From the NCBI GenBank assembly GCA_020073005.1, contig JAIQFX010000029.1, positions 1 to 54,380 of the forward strand: a DNA stretch of 54,380 nt. Direction: 5' to 3'. Position numbers and translations under genes: made by a program. The notes under the pieces were generated by a model that saw only the letters and a program-made list of their open reading frames with translations, was not told the origin of the DNA and did no database searches. How positions within the stretch are numbered: position 1 is the first letter of the stretch; each line of letters starts with the position of its first letter. This stretch comes from Terriglobia bacterium. GTDB lineage: Bacteria; Acidobacteriota; Vicinamibacteria; Vicinamibacterales; CAVVIG01. Shown in pieces: positions 1 to 8,282 of the stretch.

Positions 1-1
1 C

Positions 2-337
2 GGCACTCAGGCCACCATCGCGCGGCGCACGCCGTGCGCGCCGCGCCGGGACCTGACACTGCACGCCCTTGCGTACGGCGCCGGCGACCGCGAGCTGCGC
101 CGCGCGGACTTTCCGATGAGCGTTCTTCGGCTGGTGACGGCGGGCGGCAGGTTTCGGCTGATCAATCTCTGGACGTTCGGCGACGAGCGCGATCGGATCA
201 CGCTCGACGATCTCGAGTGTCAGGGACCGGGCTTGATCGTCGACGTGCGCGGCGCGAACGTCGGGCTGATGGTCGTGGGCAACGCGGCGCGCGGCACTCA
301 GGCGCAGGAGTCGCGCCTGCTGATGTGGACCGAGTAG
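2..337 (+). CDS. C-terminal part of an unidentified protein
   Basis: An open frame enters from the left edge and stops at TAG 335-337, giving about 111 residues with no start inside that is clearly the true one (an ATG at 116 is internal to the same open frame). The visible part contains a hydrophobic, strand-rich stretch (LRLVTAGGRFRLINLWTF) followed by a charged segment and a Val/Gly-rich end; no catalytic motif or transmembrane helix is evident. I do not recognise the family. It ends one base before the stop codon of the convergent cimA gene, so there is no room for a separate terminator between the two. The frame, GC-rich third positions and the tight convergent arrangement support it as a real gene. 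Confidence 0.55.
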   Translation, partial: GTQATIARRTPCAPRRDLTLHALAYGAGDRELRRADFPMSVLRLVTAGGRFRLINLWTFGDERDRITLDDLECQGPGLIVDVRGANVGLMVVGNAARGTQAQESRLLMWTE

Positions 338-338
338 A

Positions 339-1898
339 TTAAGCTCTGATCAGCGCGTACTCGAGACTGTCGACCAGCGCCTGCAAACTCGCCTCGATGA
401 TGTTCTCGTTCACGCCGATCGTGCCCCAGTCCGAGGTGCCGTCGCTCGACTCGATCAGCACGCGCGTGATCGCGGCCGTGCCGGACCGCGAGTCGACGAT
501 GCGGACCTTGTAGTCCGTCAGCCGCACGTTCTGCAGTTGCGGATAGAACGTCACGAGCGCCGATCGCAGCGCGGCGTCGAGCGCGTTCACGGGGCCGGCG
601 CCCTCCGCCACGGTGTGCGCGTGCTTGTCGCCGACGTGGATCTTGACCGTCGCCTCGCACACCGACGCGTGGCCTTCCGATCGCATCGAGACGTGATACG
701 CGTCGACGTTGAACGGCGGCGTCTCGCCGGTCAGCGCGCGGCGAATGAGCAGCGCCAGCGATCCGTCGGCGGCCTCGAATTCGTAGCCCCGATGCTCGAG
801 GTCCTTGATCTTCTTGAGCATCGCCTTCAGGTGCGGCGTCTCGTTCGACAGATCGAATCCGAGCTCGCGCGCCTTCAGCACGATGTTGCTGCGGCCGGCC
901 AGCTCGCTGATGAGGACGTGCCGCGTGTTGCCGACCGACGCGGGATCGATGTGCTCGTAGCTGCGCAGGACTTTCTGCACCGCGTTCACGTGCGCGCCGC
1001 CCTTGTGCGAGAACGCCGCCGCGCCCACCCACGGCAGCCGCGGATTCGGCCGCAGGTTCGCCATCTCGTCGACGAACTGCGACAGCTCGGTCAGCGTCGC
1101 CAGCGATTCCGGCGGGACGCACGTCCGCTTCATCTTGAACTGCAGATTCGGAATCACCGACGTCAGGTTGCAGTTGCCCGTGCGCTCGCCGTAGCCGTTG
1201 ATCGTCCCCTGCACGTGCGTCGCGCCGGCTTCGATCGCCGCGAGCGCGTTGGCCACGCCGAGCCCGATGTCGTCGTGCGTGTGGATGCCGATGCGAGCCT
1301 TCACGCCCGCGCGCACGAGCCTCGTGATCTCGGCCACGTCAGTCGGCAGCGATCCGCCGTTCGTGTCGCACAGCGTGATGACGTCCGCGCCCGCGGCCTC
1401 CGCGGCTGTGATCGTCGCCAGCGCGTGCTCGCGGTCCTCTTTGAACCCGTCGAAGCAGTGCTCCGCGTCGTAGACGACGAACTTGCCGTGCTTCTTGAGA
1501 TACCGCACGGTGTCCGCGATCATCTCGAGATTTTCTCTCGGCGTCGTCTGCAGGACTTCGCGGACGTGAAGGAGCGACGTCTTGCCGAAGATCGTCACGA
1601 CGGGCGTCCCGGCGTCGACGAGCAGCTTCACCTGGTCGTCTTCGCCCGCGATCGTGCCCTTGCGGCGCGTCGATCCGAACGCCGCGAGGCGCGCCGTCTT
1701 GAACGCGCGGCTCTTCGCTTCGCGGAAGAACTCGATGTCCTTGGGATTCGATCCGGGCCAGCCGCCTTCGATGTACGCGACGCCGAACGCGTCGAGCCGC
1801 TCCGCGATCCGCAGCTTGTCGGACACGGAAAACGAAATCCCGTGGCCCTGCGTGCCGTCGCGCAGCGTCGTGTCGTAGATCTCGACGTCCGGCGTCAT
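339..1898 (-). CDS. cimA: Citramalate synthase (DRE-TIM family)
   Basis: Predicted 519-residue enzyme that condenses acetyl-CoA and pyruvate to (R)-citramalate, the threonine-independent entry to isoleucine synthesis. The N-terminal TIM barrel shows the family start YDTTLRDGTQGHG at about residues 8-20, the segment ITLCDTNGG, the metal-site motif IGIHTHDDIGLG and the glycine-rich GTINGYGERTGNCNL. The C-terminal third (from about 390) matches the LeuA-type regulatory dimerisation domain. Length and the GWPGSNPKD segment fit CimA better than 2-isopropylmalate or homocitrate synthase. ATG 1898 is chosen because it lies 4 bp downstream of the stop of the preceding minus-strand gene and gives the normal N-terminus; no strong Shine-Dalgarno site is visible, so translation may be coupled to that gene. 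Regulation by isoleucine is plausible but not shown. Confidence 0.9.
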   Translation of the reverse strand: MTPDVEIYDTTLRDGTQGHGISFSVSDKLRIAERLDAFGVAYIEGGWPGSNPKDIEFFREAKSRAFKTARLAAFGSTRRKGTIAGEDDQVKLLVDAGTPVVTIFGKTSLLHVREVLQTTPRENLEMIADTVRYLKKHGKFVVYDAEHCFDGFKEDREHALATITAAEAAGADVITLCDTNGGSLPTDVAEITRLVRAGVKARIGIHTHDDIGLGVANALAAIEAGATHVQGTINGYGERTGNCNLTSVIPNLQFKMKRTCVPPESLATLTELSQFVDEMANLRPNPRLPWVGAAAFSHKGGAHVNAVQKVLRSYEHIDPASVGNTRHVLISELAGRSNIVLKARELGFDLSNETPHLKAMLKKIKDLEHRGYEFEAADGSLALLIRRALTGETPPFNVDAYHVSMRSEGHASVCEATVKIHVGDKHAHTVAEGAGPVNALDAALRSALVTFYPQLQNVRLTDYKVRIVDSRSGTAAITRVLIESSDGTSDWGTIGVNENIIEASLQALVDSLEYALIRA

Positions 1899-1902
1899 CG
1901 AC

Positions 1903-3864
1903 TCATCGCTGTTGTTGTCCGGTGCTCGTCGTCGCCGGCCTGGCCTTGCGCTCGTTGACGAGCTTCTGGAACTCCGCATCGTCGAGATAGACGACGTTCA
2001 CCCAGACCTGCAGCATGTCGTCGACGCTGCGCTCGCCGAAGCCGACCCACATGTTCGGATCCGGATTGCGCCGGTTGGCCGACGTGTTGTCGTGGATGCC
2101 GATCATGTGGAGCACGGTGCCGGCGGGCAGCAGCGGCGCCACCTCGTCCGCGTAGACGTAATTGATGTGCCAGTTGAAGTCGAAGTGATCGACCGAGCTC
2201 AGGATCTGCGTCCGGTTGTTGGCCGGATCGATCGCCTCGAGCGTCATGCCGCGGCCGCGCATGTGCATGTGCGGCTGGAACGCGTCGATGCGCGCGTTGC
2301 GCGGCAGGCGGAAGTAGCCGTCGGTCCGGACGACGGAGTTCGGCGGCACTTCGAGCTCGTCGTTCGGGATGTTGCGCATCGCGATCGAGCGGACCTGGTA
2401 CTTCGGCGTCACGCCCTTCGGGTAGAACGTGAACGCGATCGTCGTCTTGTTGTGCTGCTCGCTGCCGATCGCGAAGTAGTGCATGTCGAAGCGCAGGCGC
2501 GTGCCCTTCTTCAGCAGCCGGCCCGTGTTGTCGCCGAAGATGTCGCCGTACTTGCCGACGGCGTACTCGTGGAGCTGCACGCCGGTCTCGGGCGTGCCGT
2601 CCGGCGCGTCGGGCTCGATCGCGTAGATCACGGCGTGATGGACGATCTTCGGGTTGCTCGGCTTGATCTCCATCGCCTTGATCCAGCGATCCTCGGGCAT
2701 CACGACGTCGGCGAACTGATCGATCCACCAGTCGGGGCCGGTGGAGTACATCGTGAAGTCGTTGGGCGTGGTGACCTTCAGATCCGGCTCGCCGATGAAC
2801 CAGGCGGCTTCGGACGGGAACGTCATCGGCTTCGGCATGTCGGCCGCATTGCCCATCGGCGCGCCCTGATCGACCCAGCGCGTGATCGTCGCGATCTCAG
2901 TGTCGCTGAGCGACCGATCGTTCTTGTACTGCTTGATGCCGACGGTCTTGTCGAGGTGCCACGGCGGCATGTCGCGATTCGCCACGCGCTGCTGAATCGA
3001 CTTCGCCCACGGCCGGACTTCCTCGTAGGTGACGAGCGACATCGGCGCGGACGTGCCCTGGTGATGGCACGTCTGGCATTTCGCCTGGAAGATCGGCGCG
3101 ACGTCTTTCGCAAACGTCGGGATTGCGGATTGAGGAGTGCGGAGTGCGGATTGCTGACTGACGCCGCCGACCGTGATCTTCAGCTGCGCGTTGGTCCAGC
3201 AGCAGTGATAGCCGAAGTTGCCGGCCGACTCGCCCGAGCCGTCGTCGACCACGGCCTGCAGGATGTACTCGCCCGGCGCGCTGAACGTCGCCGACGTCGA
3301 CGCCGTGCCGCCGGCTCCGTCGTCAGTCGCGGACACCGTCAGCGTGGTCGAGCCCGGCGCGGCCAGCGCCGCCGCCGCCGAGCGCAGCGACACGACAGGC
3401 GGCGTGTTGGAACTGATCATCTCGCTGTTGCCGCCGCGCGTCGTCCGCTGGTGATCGATCTGCCACACCGGGTTGAGCGTCGCGACGACTTTCTGCGTCT
3501 GCCCGTGGACCTTCAGCGTCCACGTCAGCGTCTGCTTGCCGAAGTCCTTCGGCACTTTCACGCTGAAGACGTCCTTGTGACGCCGCGTGACGAAGTGCGT
3601 CGGCTGACCGCGATCGCCGCCGGGCTCGAGCGCGTTGTCCGGCCCGACTGGCACGTCGACTTCCTCCTCGTAGTTGCGGTTCATGTACCCGAACCACATG
3701 TTGTACGAGCCGTCGTCGTTGACGTCGAAGCCCTCGTACGCGGGCGCGACCGCTTGTCCCGATGCGTGGCGCACCGTGACGAGCTGCGACGCCGGCGTCT
3801 GCGCGAGGAGCGGAAGAGTGGCCAGGACGCCGAGAACGACGGACAGTCTCAATGCGTTCTTCAT
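1903..3864 (-). CDS. Secreted cytochrome c / type-II copper monooxygenase-like fusion
   Basis: Predicted 653-residue exported protein with a signal peptide (MKNALRLSVVLGVLATLPLL). An N-terminal beta-rich region (about 25-230) is followed by a c-type haem site CQTCHH (Cys263, Cys266, His267) and then a domain related to the copper type-II ascorbate-dependent monooxygenases, with HHAVIY (His409/410) and FQPHMHMRG (His532/534) as likely copper ligands. Such fusions are frequent in acidobacteria; substrate unknown. ATG 3864 is preferred over one 24 bp upstream because it gives a clean signal peptide and has GGAGAG at a good distance. A 7-bp-period tandem repeat (3119-3160) encodes residues about 235-249, just before the haem domain. 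It lies downstream of the PQQ dehydrogenase on the same strand, so electron transfer between the two secreted proteins is possible (inference). Confidence 0.75.
   Translation of the reverse strand: MKNALRLSVVLGVLATLPLLAQTPASQLVTVRHASGQAVAPAYEGFDVNDDGSYNMWFGYMNRNYEEEVDVPVGPDNALEPGGDRGQPTHFVTRRHKDVFSVKVPKDFGKQTLTWTLKVHGQTQKVVATLNPVWQIDHQRTTRGGNSEMISSNTPPVVSLRSAAAALAAPGSTTLTVSATDDGAGGTASTSATFSAPGEYILQAVVDDGSGESAGNFGYHCCWTNAQLKITVGGVSQQSALRTPQSAIPTFAKDVAPIFQAKCQTCHHQGTSAPMSLVTYEEVRPWAKSIQQRVANRDMPPWHLDKTVGIKQYKNDRSLSDTEIATITRWVDQGAPMGNAADMPKPMTFPSEAAWFIGEPDLKVTTPNDFTMYSTGPDWWIDQFADVVMPEDRWIKAMEIKPSNPKIVHHAVIYAIEPDAPDGTPETGVQLHEYAVGKYGDIFGDNTGRLLKKGTRLRFDMHYFAIGSEQHNKTTIAFTFYPKGVTPKYQVRSIAMRNIPNDELEVPPNSVVRTDGYFRLPRNARIDAFQPHMHMRGRGMTLEAIDPANNRTQILSSVDHFDFNWHINYVYADEVAPLLPAGTVLHMIGIHDNTSANRRNPDPNMWVGFGERSVDDMLQVWVNVVYLDDAEFQKLVNERKARPATTSTGQQQR
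3119..3160. repeat. Heptameric tandem repeat, 6 units, inside a coding region
   Basis: Six consecutive 7-bp units can be read on the plus strand: GGGATTG, CGGATTG, AGGAGTG, CGGAGTG, CGGATTG, CTGACTG. The period is exactly seven with only substitutions between units. It lies in the linker before the haem domain of the 1903-3864 gene and stays in frame there, encoding a Ser/Gln/Pro-rich stretch. It is one of four arrays with this period in the window. Confidence 0.85.
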
Positions 3865-3893
3865 GTCTTCTCTCCACTTAATCCGCAATCAGT

Positions 3894-6092
3894 CTACTTT
3901 TTTTCAGGCAAGGCGAAGACATACAGCGCATTCCCCGTCTGCGCCGGACGAATCTCCGGAATAATCGTGCGCGGCACGACGCGCGGGCTGCCGCCGCCCT
4001 GCGCGCCCGACGTTACGGCGATGTACTGCCGGCCGCCGATGCTGAACGCGACGGGGTAGCCCATCACCGCGGTGCCCAGCCGCGTCTGCCACAGCGTCTC
4101 GCCCGTGCGCACGTCGAACGCGCGGAACGTGCGATCGAGATCGCCGACGAATCCCACGCCGCTCGCCGTCGTCAGCACCGCCGTGAGGAACGGCGCGCGC
4201 TGCTCCCGGCTCCACACTTCCTTCATCGTCTTCACGTCGAACGCCGCGAGCTTGCCGACGTTGCCGTCGCTGCCGGGCATCTCGAAGAACCGCCGGTCCG
4301 CGCCCGTGCCGCCGGAGCCGTTGGTCGGCTCGATCACGCGGCCGCGCATCTCCATGCACGACTGACTCAGCGGAATGATCAGCATCCCGCTCGGCTGGTG
4401 ATAGCTCATCGCCTGCCAGTTGTGGCCGCCCTCCGTGCTCGGGCACGACTGCACCCACTCGCCGGTCTTCTGCTCGAGGATGTCCGCCCGGTACTGCGGC
4501 GCGCCGGATTTCGGGTCGATCGAGTCGAACACGTTCTGGAACAGCGTTTCCTTGTAGCCGATGAACTGGCCGTTGCGCCGATCGAGCTTCCACAGGATGC
4601 CGGCCTTGCCGATCGTGAAGACGACTTTCTGATCGCCGATGTCGACGAGCACGCGCTCGAACACTTCGTCGAGATCGAGCGATTCGCCCGGCGCGTGCTG
4701 GTAGTGCCACGCGAGCGTGCCGTCTTTCGGCCGCAGCGCGAGCGTGGAGCTCGTGTAGAGCGCGTTGTCGAAGTTCGTCGTCCCGCGGCTCGCGCGCATC
4801 CACGGCTTGGCCTGCGCGACGCCCCAGTACGTGAGATCGAGATCCGGATCGTAACTGCCGGCAATCCATGTCTCGCCGCCGACGCGCAAATTGTCCGCGA
4901 GCGTGCCCCACGTCTCGGCGCCAGCTTGTCCGGTTCTGGCGATAGTGTTGAATTTCCAGAGCTGTTTGCCCGTCGCCGCCTCGTAGCCGCTGATCCAGCA
5001 GCCGTCGTTGCCGTAGCGATCGCAGCCGACCAGACCGTTCAGGACGACGCCCTTGATGACGATCGGGCCGGCGGTGTTGGCGTAGCCTTTCGCGCGATCC
5101 GCGATCGGCGTATCCCAGATCTTGTTGCCTGTGCGGGCGTCCAGCGCGACCAGGCGGGCGTCGGTCGTCGCCACGAACACCTTGTCCTGGTAGATCGCCA
5201 TGTTGCGCATGGCGGCGATGCCGGTGGCCGTATTCGGCCCGACGTGGTTCTCCCAGATCACGTCGCCGCTCCTCGCGTCGAGCGCCTGGACGATGTTCGT
5301 CGTGTTGGTGAGATAGATGACGCCGTTGTGGACGAGCGGGGTCGGCTCGTTCGTCTGCCCCTCGTTCATCGACCACACCCACTGAAGCTGAAGCTCCTTC
5401 ACGTTGTCGCGCGAGACCTGCGTCAGCGGGCTGTAGCTCCAGCCTTGATAGTTGCGGCGCGCCATCAGCCAGTCGCCGGGATCCTCGTTGCGCAGCATCT
5501 CGTCCGTGACCGGGACGTAGTTCTTCACGTCGCCCGTCACCGTGAGACCGAGCACGCCCGCATTCGCGGGAGCGCCGCCGCGTCCGCCGGGAGCTTGACC
5601 AGCGCCGCCGCGTCCCTGCGCGCCGCGTCCACCGGCGCCGCCCGCCACGGCGTTCGTCTGGACGGCGCCTCTCGGGCCGGTCGCCACCGTGCCGATGGCC
5701 GCCGTTGCCGCCGGCGTGAACGCCTGCGATCCGGCCGCGGCGCCGTTGGCCTGCAGGATGTACGTCGTGATCGCGAGGTACTGCGCCGCGTCGAGGCTCG
5801 GCGCGTTGGGCGGCATCGTCTGGATGTACTCGTACAGATCGCGCGTCGTGCGGGTGCGCCAGGTGTTCATGAAGTTCGCGCCCGCCAGCTGCGGCGCTTC
5901 GTTGCGCCCCGCGAGATCCGGCAGGTGGCAGCTCGCGCAGTTGGCCTGATACGCCGCGCGGCCGGCGGCCGCCTGTTCGGCGGTGAAGATCGCGGCCGGC
6001 GGTTGCTGGCCCGCCTTGGGAGCGGCGCCCGCAACGCCCAGCACTGCTGCAGCCACGGCCACACCGGCACTCCACACGCGTCGTGTCGTCAT
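3894..6092 (-). CDS. PQQ-dependent quinoprotein dehydrogenase with N-terminal cytochrome c domain
   Basis: Predicted 732-residue periplasmic oxidoreductase. After a signal peptide, a c-type haem site CASCH (Cys52, Cys55, His56) lies in a cytochrome c domain to about residue 115; a Gly/Ala-rich linker (about 140-185) leads to an eight-bladed PQQ propeller with typical strands such as [12 protein letters not shown], repeated ALDARTG-type blade ends and a closing blade ending in [12 protein letters not shown]. Quinoprotein alcohol/sugar dehydrogenases of this type pass electrons from PQQ to haem c. Here the haem is N-terminal, whereas classical quinohaemoprotein alcohol dehydrogenases carry it at the C-terminus. 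Substrate not predictable. AGGAGAAG lies about 10 nt before the ATG at 6092. The gene leads the minus-strand group with the copper monooxygenase-like gene 29 bp downstream. Confidence 0.85.
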   Translation of the reverse strand: MTTRRVWSAGVAVAAAVLGVAGAAPKAGQQPPAAIFTAEQAAAGRAAYQANCASCHLPDLAGRNEAPQLAGANFMNTWRTRTTRDLYEYIQTMPPNAPSLDAAQYLAITTYILQANGAAAGSQAFTPAATAAIGTVATGPRGAVQTNAVAGGAGGRGAQGRGGAGQAPGGRGGAPANAGVLGLTVTGDVKNYVPVTDEMLRNEDPGDWLMARRNYQGWSYSPLTQVSRDNVKELQLQWVWSMNEGQTNEPTPLVHNGVIYLTNTTNIVQALDARSGDVIWENHVGPNTATGIAAMRNMAIYQDKVFVATTDARLVALDARTGNKIWDTPIADRAKGYANTAGPIVIKGVVLNGLVGCDRYGNDGCWISGYEAATGKQLWKFNTIARTGQAGAETWGTLADNLRVGGETWIAGSYDPDLDLTYWGVAQAKPWMRASRGTTNFDNALYTSSTLALRPKDGTLAWHYQHAPGESLDLDEVFERVLVDIGDQKVVFTIGKAGILWKLDRRNGQFIGYKETLFQNVFDSIDPKSGAPQYRADILEQKTGEWVQSCPSTEGGHNWQAMSYHQPSGMLIIPLSQSCMEMRGRVIEPTNGSGGTGADRRFFEMPGSDGNVGKLAAFDVKTMKEVWSREQRAPFLTAVLTTASGVGFVGDLDRTFRAFDVRTGETLWQTRLGTAVMGYPVAFSIGGRQYIAVTSGAQGGGSPRVVPRTIIPEIRPAQTGNALYVFALPEKK

Positions 6093-6157
6093 GAGGGGAC
6101 TTCTCCTGAGACCGCTTCGGGAAAATCTACAGCAAAAAGGACTGGAAGTGTCCGAAT

Positions 6158-7183
6158 TCAGTATTTCAGCGCCAGCTCGATCGCGTCGAGCTTATGGCGC
6201 GAGATCAGGCCGTACCAGTCGCGCACGCTGATCGTGCGCAGGCGCGTGATCTGCCGGCGCTTGGCGAGCATCCGCGGCAGCCGGACCAGCGCGGCCAGCC
6301 AGGCCTGGATCAGCACCACGAACAGCCGCGCGACGGAATATTCCTTCACGAATTCCGCGGACAGGCCCTGATGCGTCGCCGCCGCGTAGCCCTGCATGGC
6401 GTAGCGGTTCAGCGTGAAGAGGGGCGAGACGAAGACGAGATAGCGGGGCATCCACTTCCAGAGGCAGTACAGGCGATTGCGCTCGACGTGATACGCCTTG
6501 AAGACCGAGTAATTGCCGGAGGTCGCCGACTTCCGGTGACGCGCGCGCGCCTCGGGCACGTACCAGCACTTCCATCCCGCCAGCTGGCCCCGCACGCCGA
6601 GATCGAGATCCTCGAAGTAGCAGAAGAAGTCTTCGTCGTACCCGCCGATCCGATCGAGCATCGCCTTGCGCAGGGCGCACGCGCAGCCGTGCGGCGCGAG
6701 CACGGTCTCGGCGCGATCGTACTGGCCCTGATCTTTTTCCTGCCAGCCGCGCGGACGCGAGACGCCATCCGGGTAGAGGAGCAGGCCGACGGAGTCGAAG
6801 AAGTTCGGCTGATCGGCGCGGACCACGCGGCACGCCACCTGACCGACGTCCGGCTTGCCGGCGACGAACCGCATGACCTCCGCGATCGCATCCGGATCGC
6901 ACATCGCGTCGGAGTTCAGCAGAAAGATCCATTCGCCCTTCGCTCTCGCGAACCCGATGTTGTTGCCGCGAGCGAAGCCTTCGTTCCTGGCGTTGCGGAT
7001 GACGATCAGCGCGTCGCCGAACCGGCGCTGCGCCTGCTCGGCCGACCCGTCAGTGGAGCCGTTGTCCACCAGGATGACTTCGAGCGACGGCCAGGTCTGG
7101 GCGAAGAGCGACGCCAGCGCGTCCTGAAGCATGGCGCCGCCGTTCCAGTTGACGACGATCGCGCTGACAAGCGGAGCGGTCAT
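6158..7183 (-). CDS. Glycosyltransferase family 2 (rhamnosyltransferase-like)
   Basis: Predicted 341-residue cytoplasmic GT-A enzyme that would transfer a sugar from a nucleotide donor to a growing glycan. The N-terminus has the GT2 signature [11 protein letters not shown], then VDNGSTDGS at about residues 40-48, the metal/donor region [13 protein letters not shown], and the acceptor-side [14 protein letters not shown] basic C-terminal part without clear transmembrane helices may bind the membrane surface. The start ATG 7183 overlaps the stop of the upstream methyltransferase by 4 bp (ATGA), so the two are probably translated together. Acceptor and donor cannot be told from sequence. Confidence 0.85.
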   Translation of the reverse strand: MTAPLVSAIVVNWNGGAMLQDALASLFAQTWPSLEVILVDNGSTDGSAEQAQRRFGDALIVIRNARNEGFARGNNIGFARAKGEWIFLLNSDAMCDPDAIAEVMRFVAGKPDVGQVACRVVRADQPNFFDSVGLLLYPDGVSRPRGWQEKDQGQYDRAETVLAPHGCACALRKAMLDRIGGYDEDFFCYFEDLDLGVRGQLAGWKCWYVPEARARHRKSATSGNYSVFKAYHVERNRLYCLWKWMPRYLVFVSPLFTLNRYAMQGYAAATHQGLSAEFVKEYSVARLFVVLIQAWLAALVRLPRMLAKRRQITRLRTISVRDWYGLISRHKLDAIELALKY

Positions 7184-7812
7184 GCGGCGGGACGCAGCGG
7201 CTTTCTACCGACGACGACGAATTCGTTGTAGGTGAACAACGGGCCGGCCCAGCGAGGAAACGGGAACGAGTAGGTGCGCTCGACCTGGAATCCCAGGCGA
7301 TCGGAAATCCGCGTCAGCCGGGCGAAGTCCATCATTTCGACGTGCGTGGCGTCGCTCCTGAATCCCGCTTCCTGAGGCGCCATCATGATCAGCGTGCCGC
7401 CGGGCCGGAGGAGCGACTCGTAGTCCCGCAGGAGCGTGACGACTTGATCCTCGGTCATGTGCTCCGCGACGTGCGCCAGCAGGATCGAATCGAAGCGGCC
7501 CGGGCGGCTGTACTCCGCCGACTCACGAAGCTCGTCCGGCGTGAACGCGATCAGCCCCCGCGCGATCGCCGCGCGGACGCAGTGCTCGTTGGTGTCCACG
7601 CCGACGCTCTGTCCGCGAAGGTGTTCGAGGTTGCGGCCGATGCCGCATCCGAGGTCGAGCGTGAATCCTGGATCGAGCCGCCGGAGATTCCAGCGGAAGG
7701 GCGCCTGGACGTCGAGCCACCGTTTCCACCGGGCCGTCTGAAGGCGCGTGAGCCGATCCGCGTACCCTTTCGCGCGAGTCGCGCCGCCGCCCGGGTTCAC
7801 GCCCGGCATCAT
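7180..7812 (-). CDS. Class I SAM-dependent methyltransferase
   Basis: Predicted 210-residue methyltransferase. Motif I is LDLGCGIGRNLEHL (about residues 50-63), the acidic end of strand 2 is GVDTNEH, motif IV is FDSILLAHVAEHM and post-motif LLRPGGTLIMMAPQ. These are typical of small-molecule or sugar methyltransferases of the Methyltransf_11/23 type. Start chosen at the first of two adjacent ATG codons (7812; 7809 is equally possible), 8 bp after the stop of the upstream CHRD gene. It overlaps the GT2 gene by 4 bp, so it probably modifies a glycan or glycolipid made by its neighbour (inference). Confidence 0.85.
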   Translation of the reverse strand: MMPGVNPGGGATRAKGYADRLTRLQTARWKRWLDVQAPFRWNLRRLDPGFTLDLGCGIGRNLEHLRGQSVGVDTNEHCVRAAIARGLIAFTPDELRESAEYSRPGRFDSILLAHVAEHMTEDQVVTLLRDYESLLRPGGTLIMMAPQEAGFRSDATHVEMMDFARLTRISDRLGFQVERTYSFPFPRWAGPLFTYNEFVVVGRKPLRPAA

Positions 7813-7820
7813 AGCAACGA

Positions 7821-8267
7821 TCAGCGTTTGCTTTCCTGAGGCTGCAGCCACCCCCAGAGGTTGCCGTCGGGCGCTTTCTCGCTGTGCAGCTGCACGTAGA
7901 GCCGGCCCTTTTCGAGATCGGCGATCTGCACGGGCGTGAGCGTCACGGATCCGCCGATCGATCCGCTGGTGCCCGTGGAACCGGGCGAGACCGTGAGATC
8001 GAAGATCGACGGTCCGCGCACGCCTTTGACCGGCCCCTTGTGAATCTGCGCGATCGTCGCCGGCGATTTCAATCCGTCGAACGTGCCCGCGATCGTCAGC
8101 TTGGTGCCGGTGAGCGCCGCGGAGACGCTGCCCGATCCTGCGACGGTCGCCTGCATCGCGACGTCCAGCGCGACCGGCGAGAGGCGCGCCCTGTACGTCT
8201 TGCTGCTTTGCGCGGAGACGCCGGCCGTCGCGATCACCAGGAGGAGCAGCCACTGTGCACGAAACAT
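7821..8267 (-). CDS. CHRD-domain secreted protein
   Basis: Predicted 148-residue exported protein. A signal peptide (MFRAQWLLLLVIATAGVSAQ) is followed by a single CHRD domain, recognised by its repeated beta pattern and the closing motif LYVQLHSEKAPDGNLWGWL, split here as LYVQLHSEKAPDG then NLWGWL. CHRD domains were named from chordin; in bacteria they occur in secreted or surface proteins of unknown role. A TGGAGT ribosome-binding site precedes ATG 8267. It sits between the membrane-propeller gene and the methyltransferase on the same strand, with short gaps of 15 and 8 bp, suggesting one transcript. Confidence 0.75.
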   Translation of the reverse strand: MFRAQWLLLLVIATAGVSAQSSKTYRARLSPVALDVAMQATVAGSGSVSAALTGTKLTIAGTFDGLKSPATIAQIHKGPVKGVRGPSIFDLTVSPGSTGTSGSIGGSVTLTPVQIADLEKGRLYVQLHSEKAPDGNLWGWLQPQESKR

Positions 8268-8282
8268 GATTGGACTCCAGTG

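Noticed and set aside
1912-4059. Very long open frame on the plus strand opposite the cytochrome/copper protein gene (and similar long antisense frames, for example 27701-30373 on the minus strand)
   Set aside because: Composition is dominated by Arg, Ala, Asp and Val, with no motif or domain; such frames are expected opposite GC-rich genes and the sense genes have clear domains.
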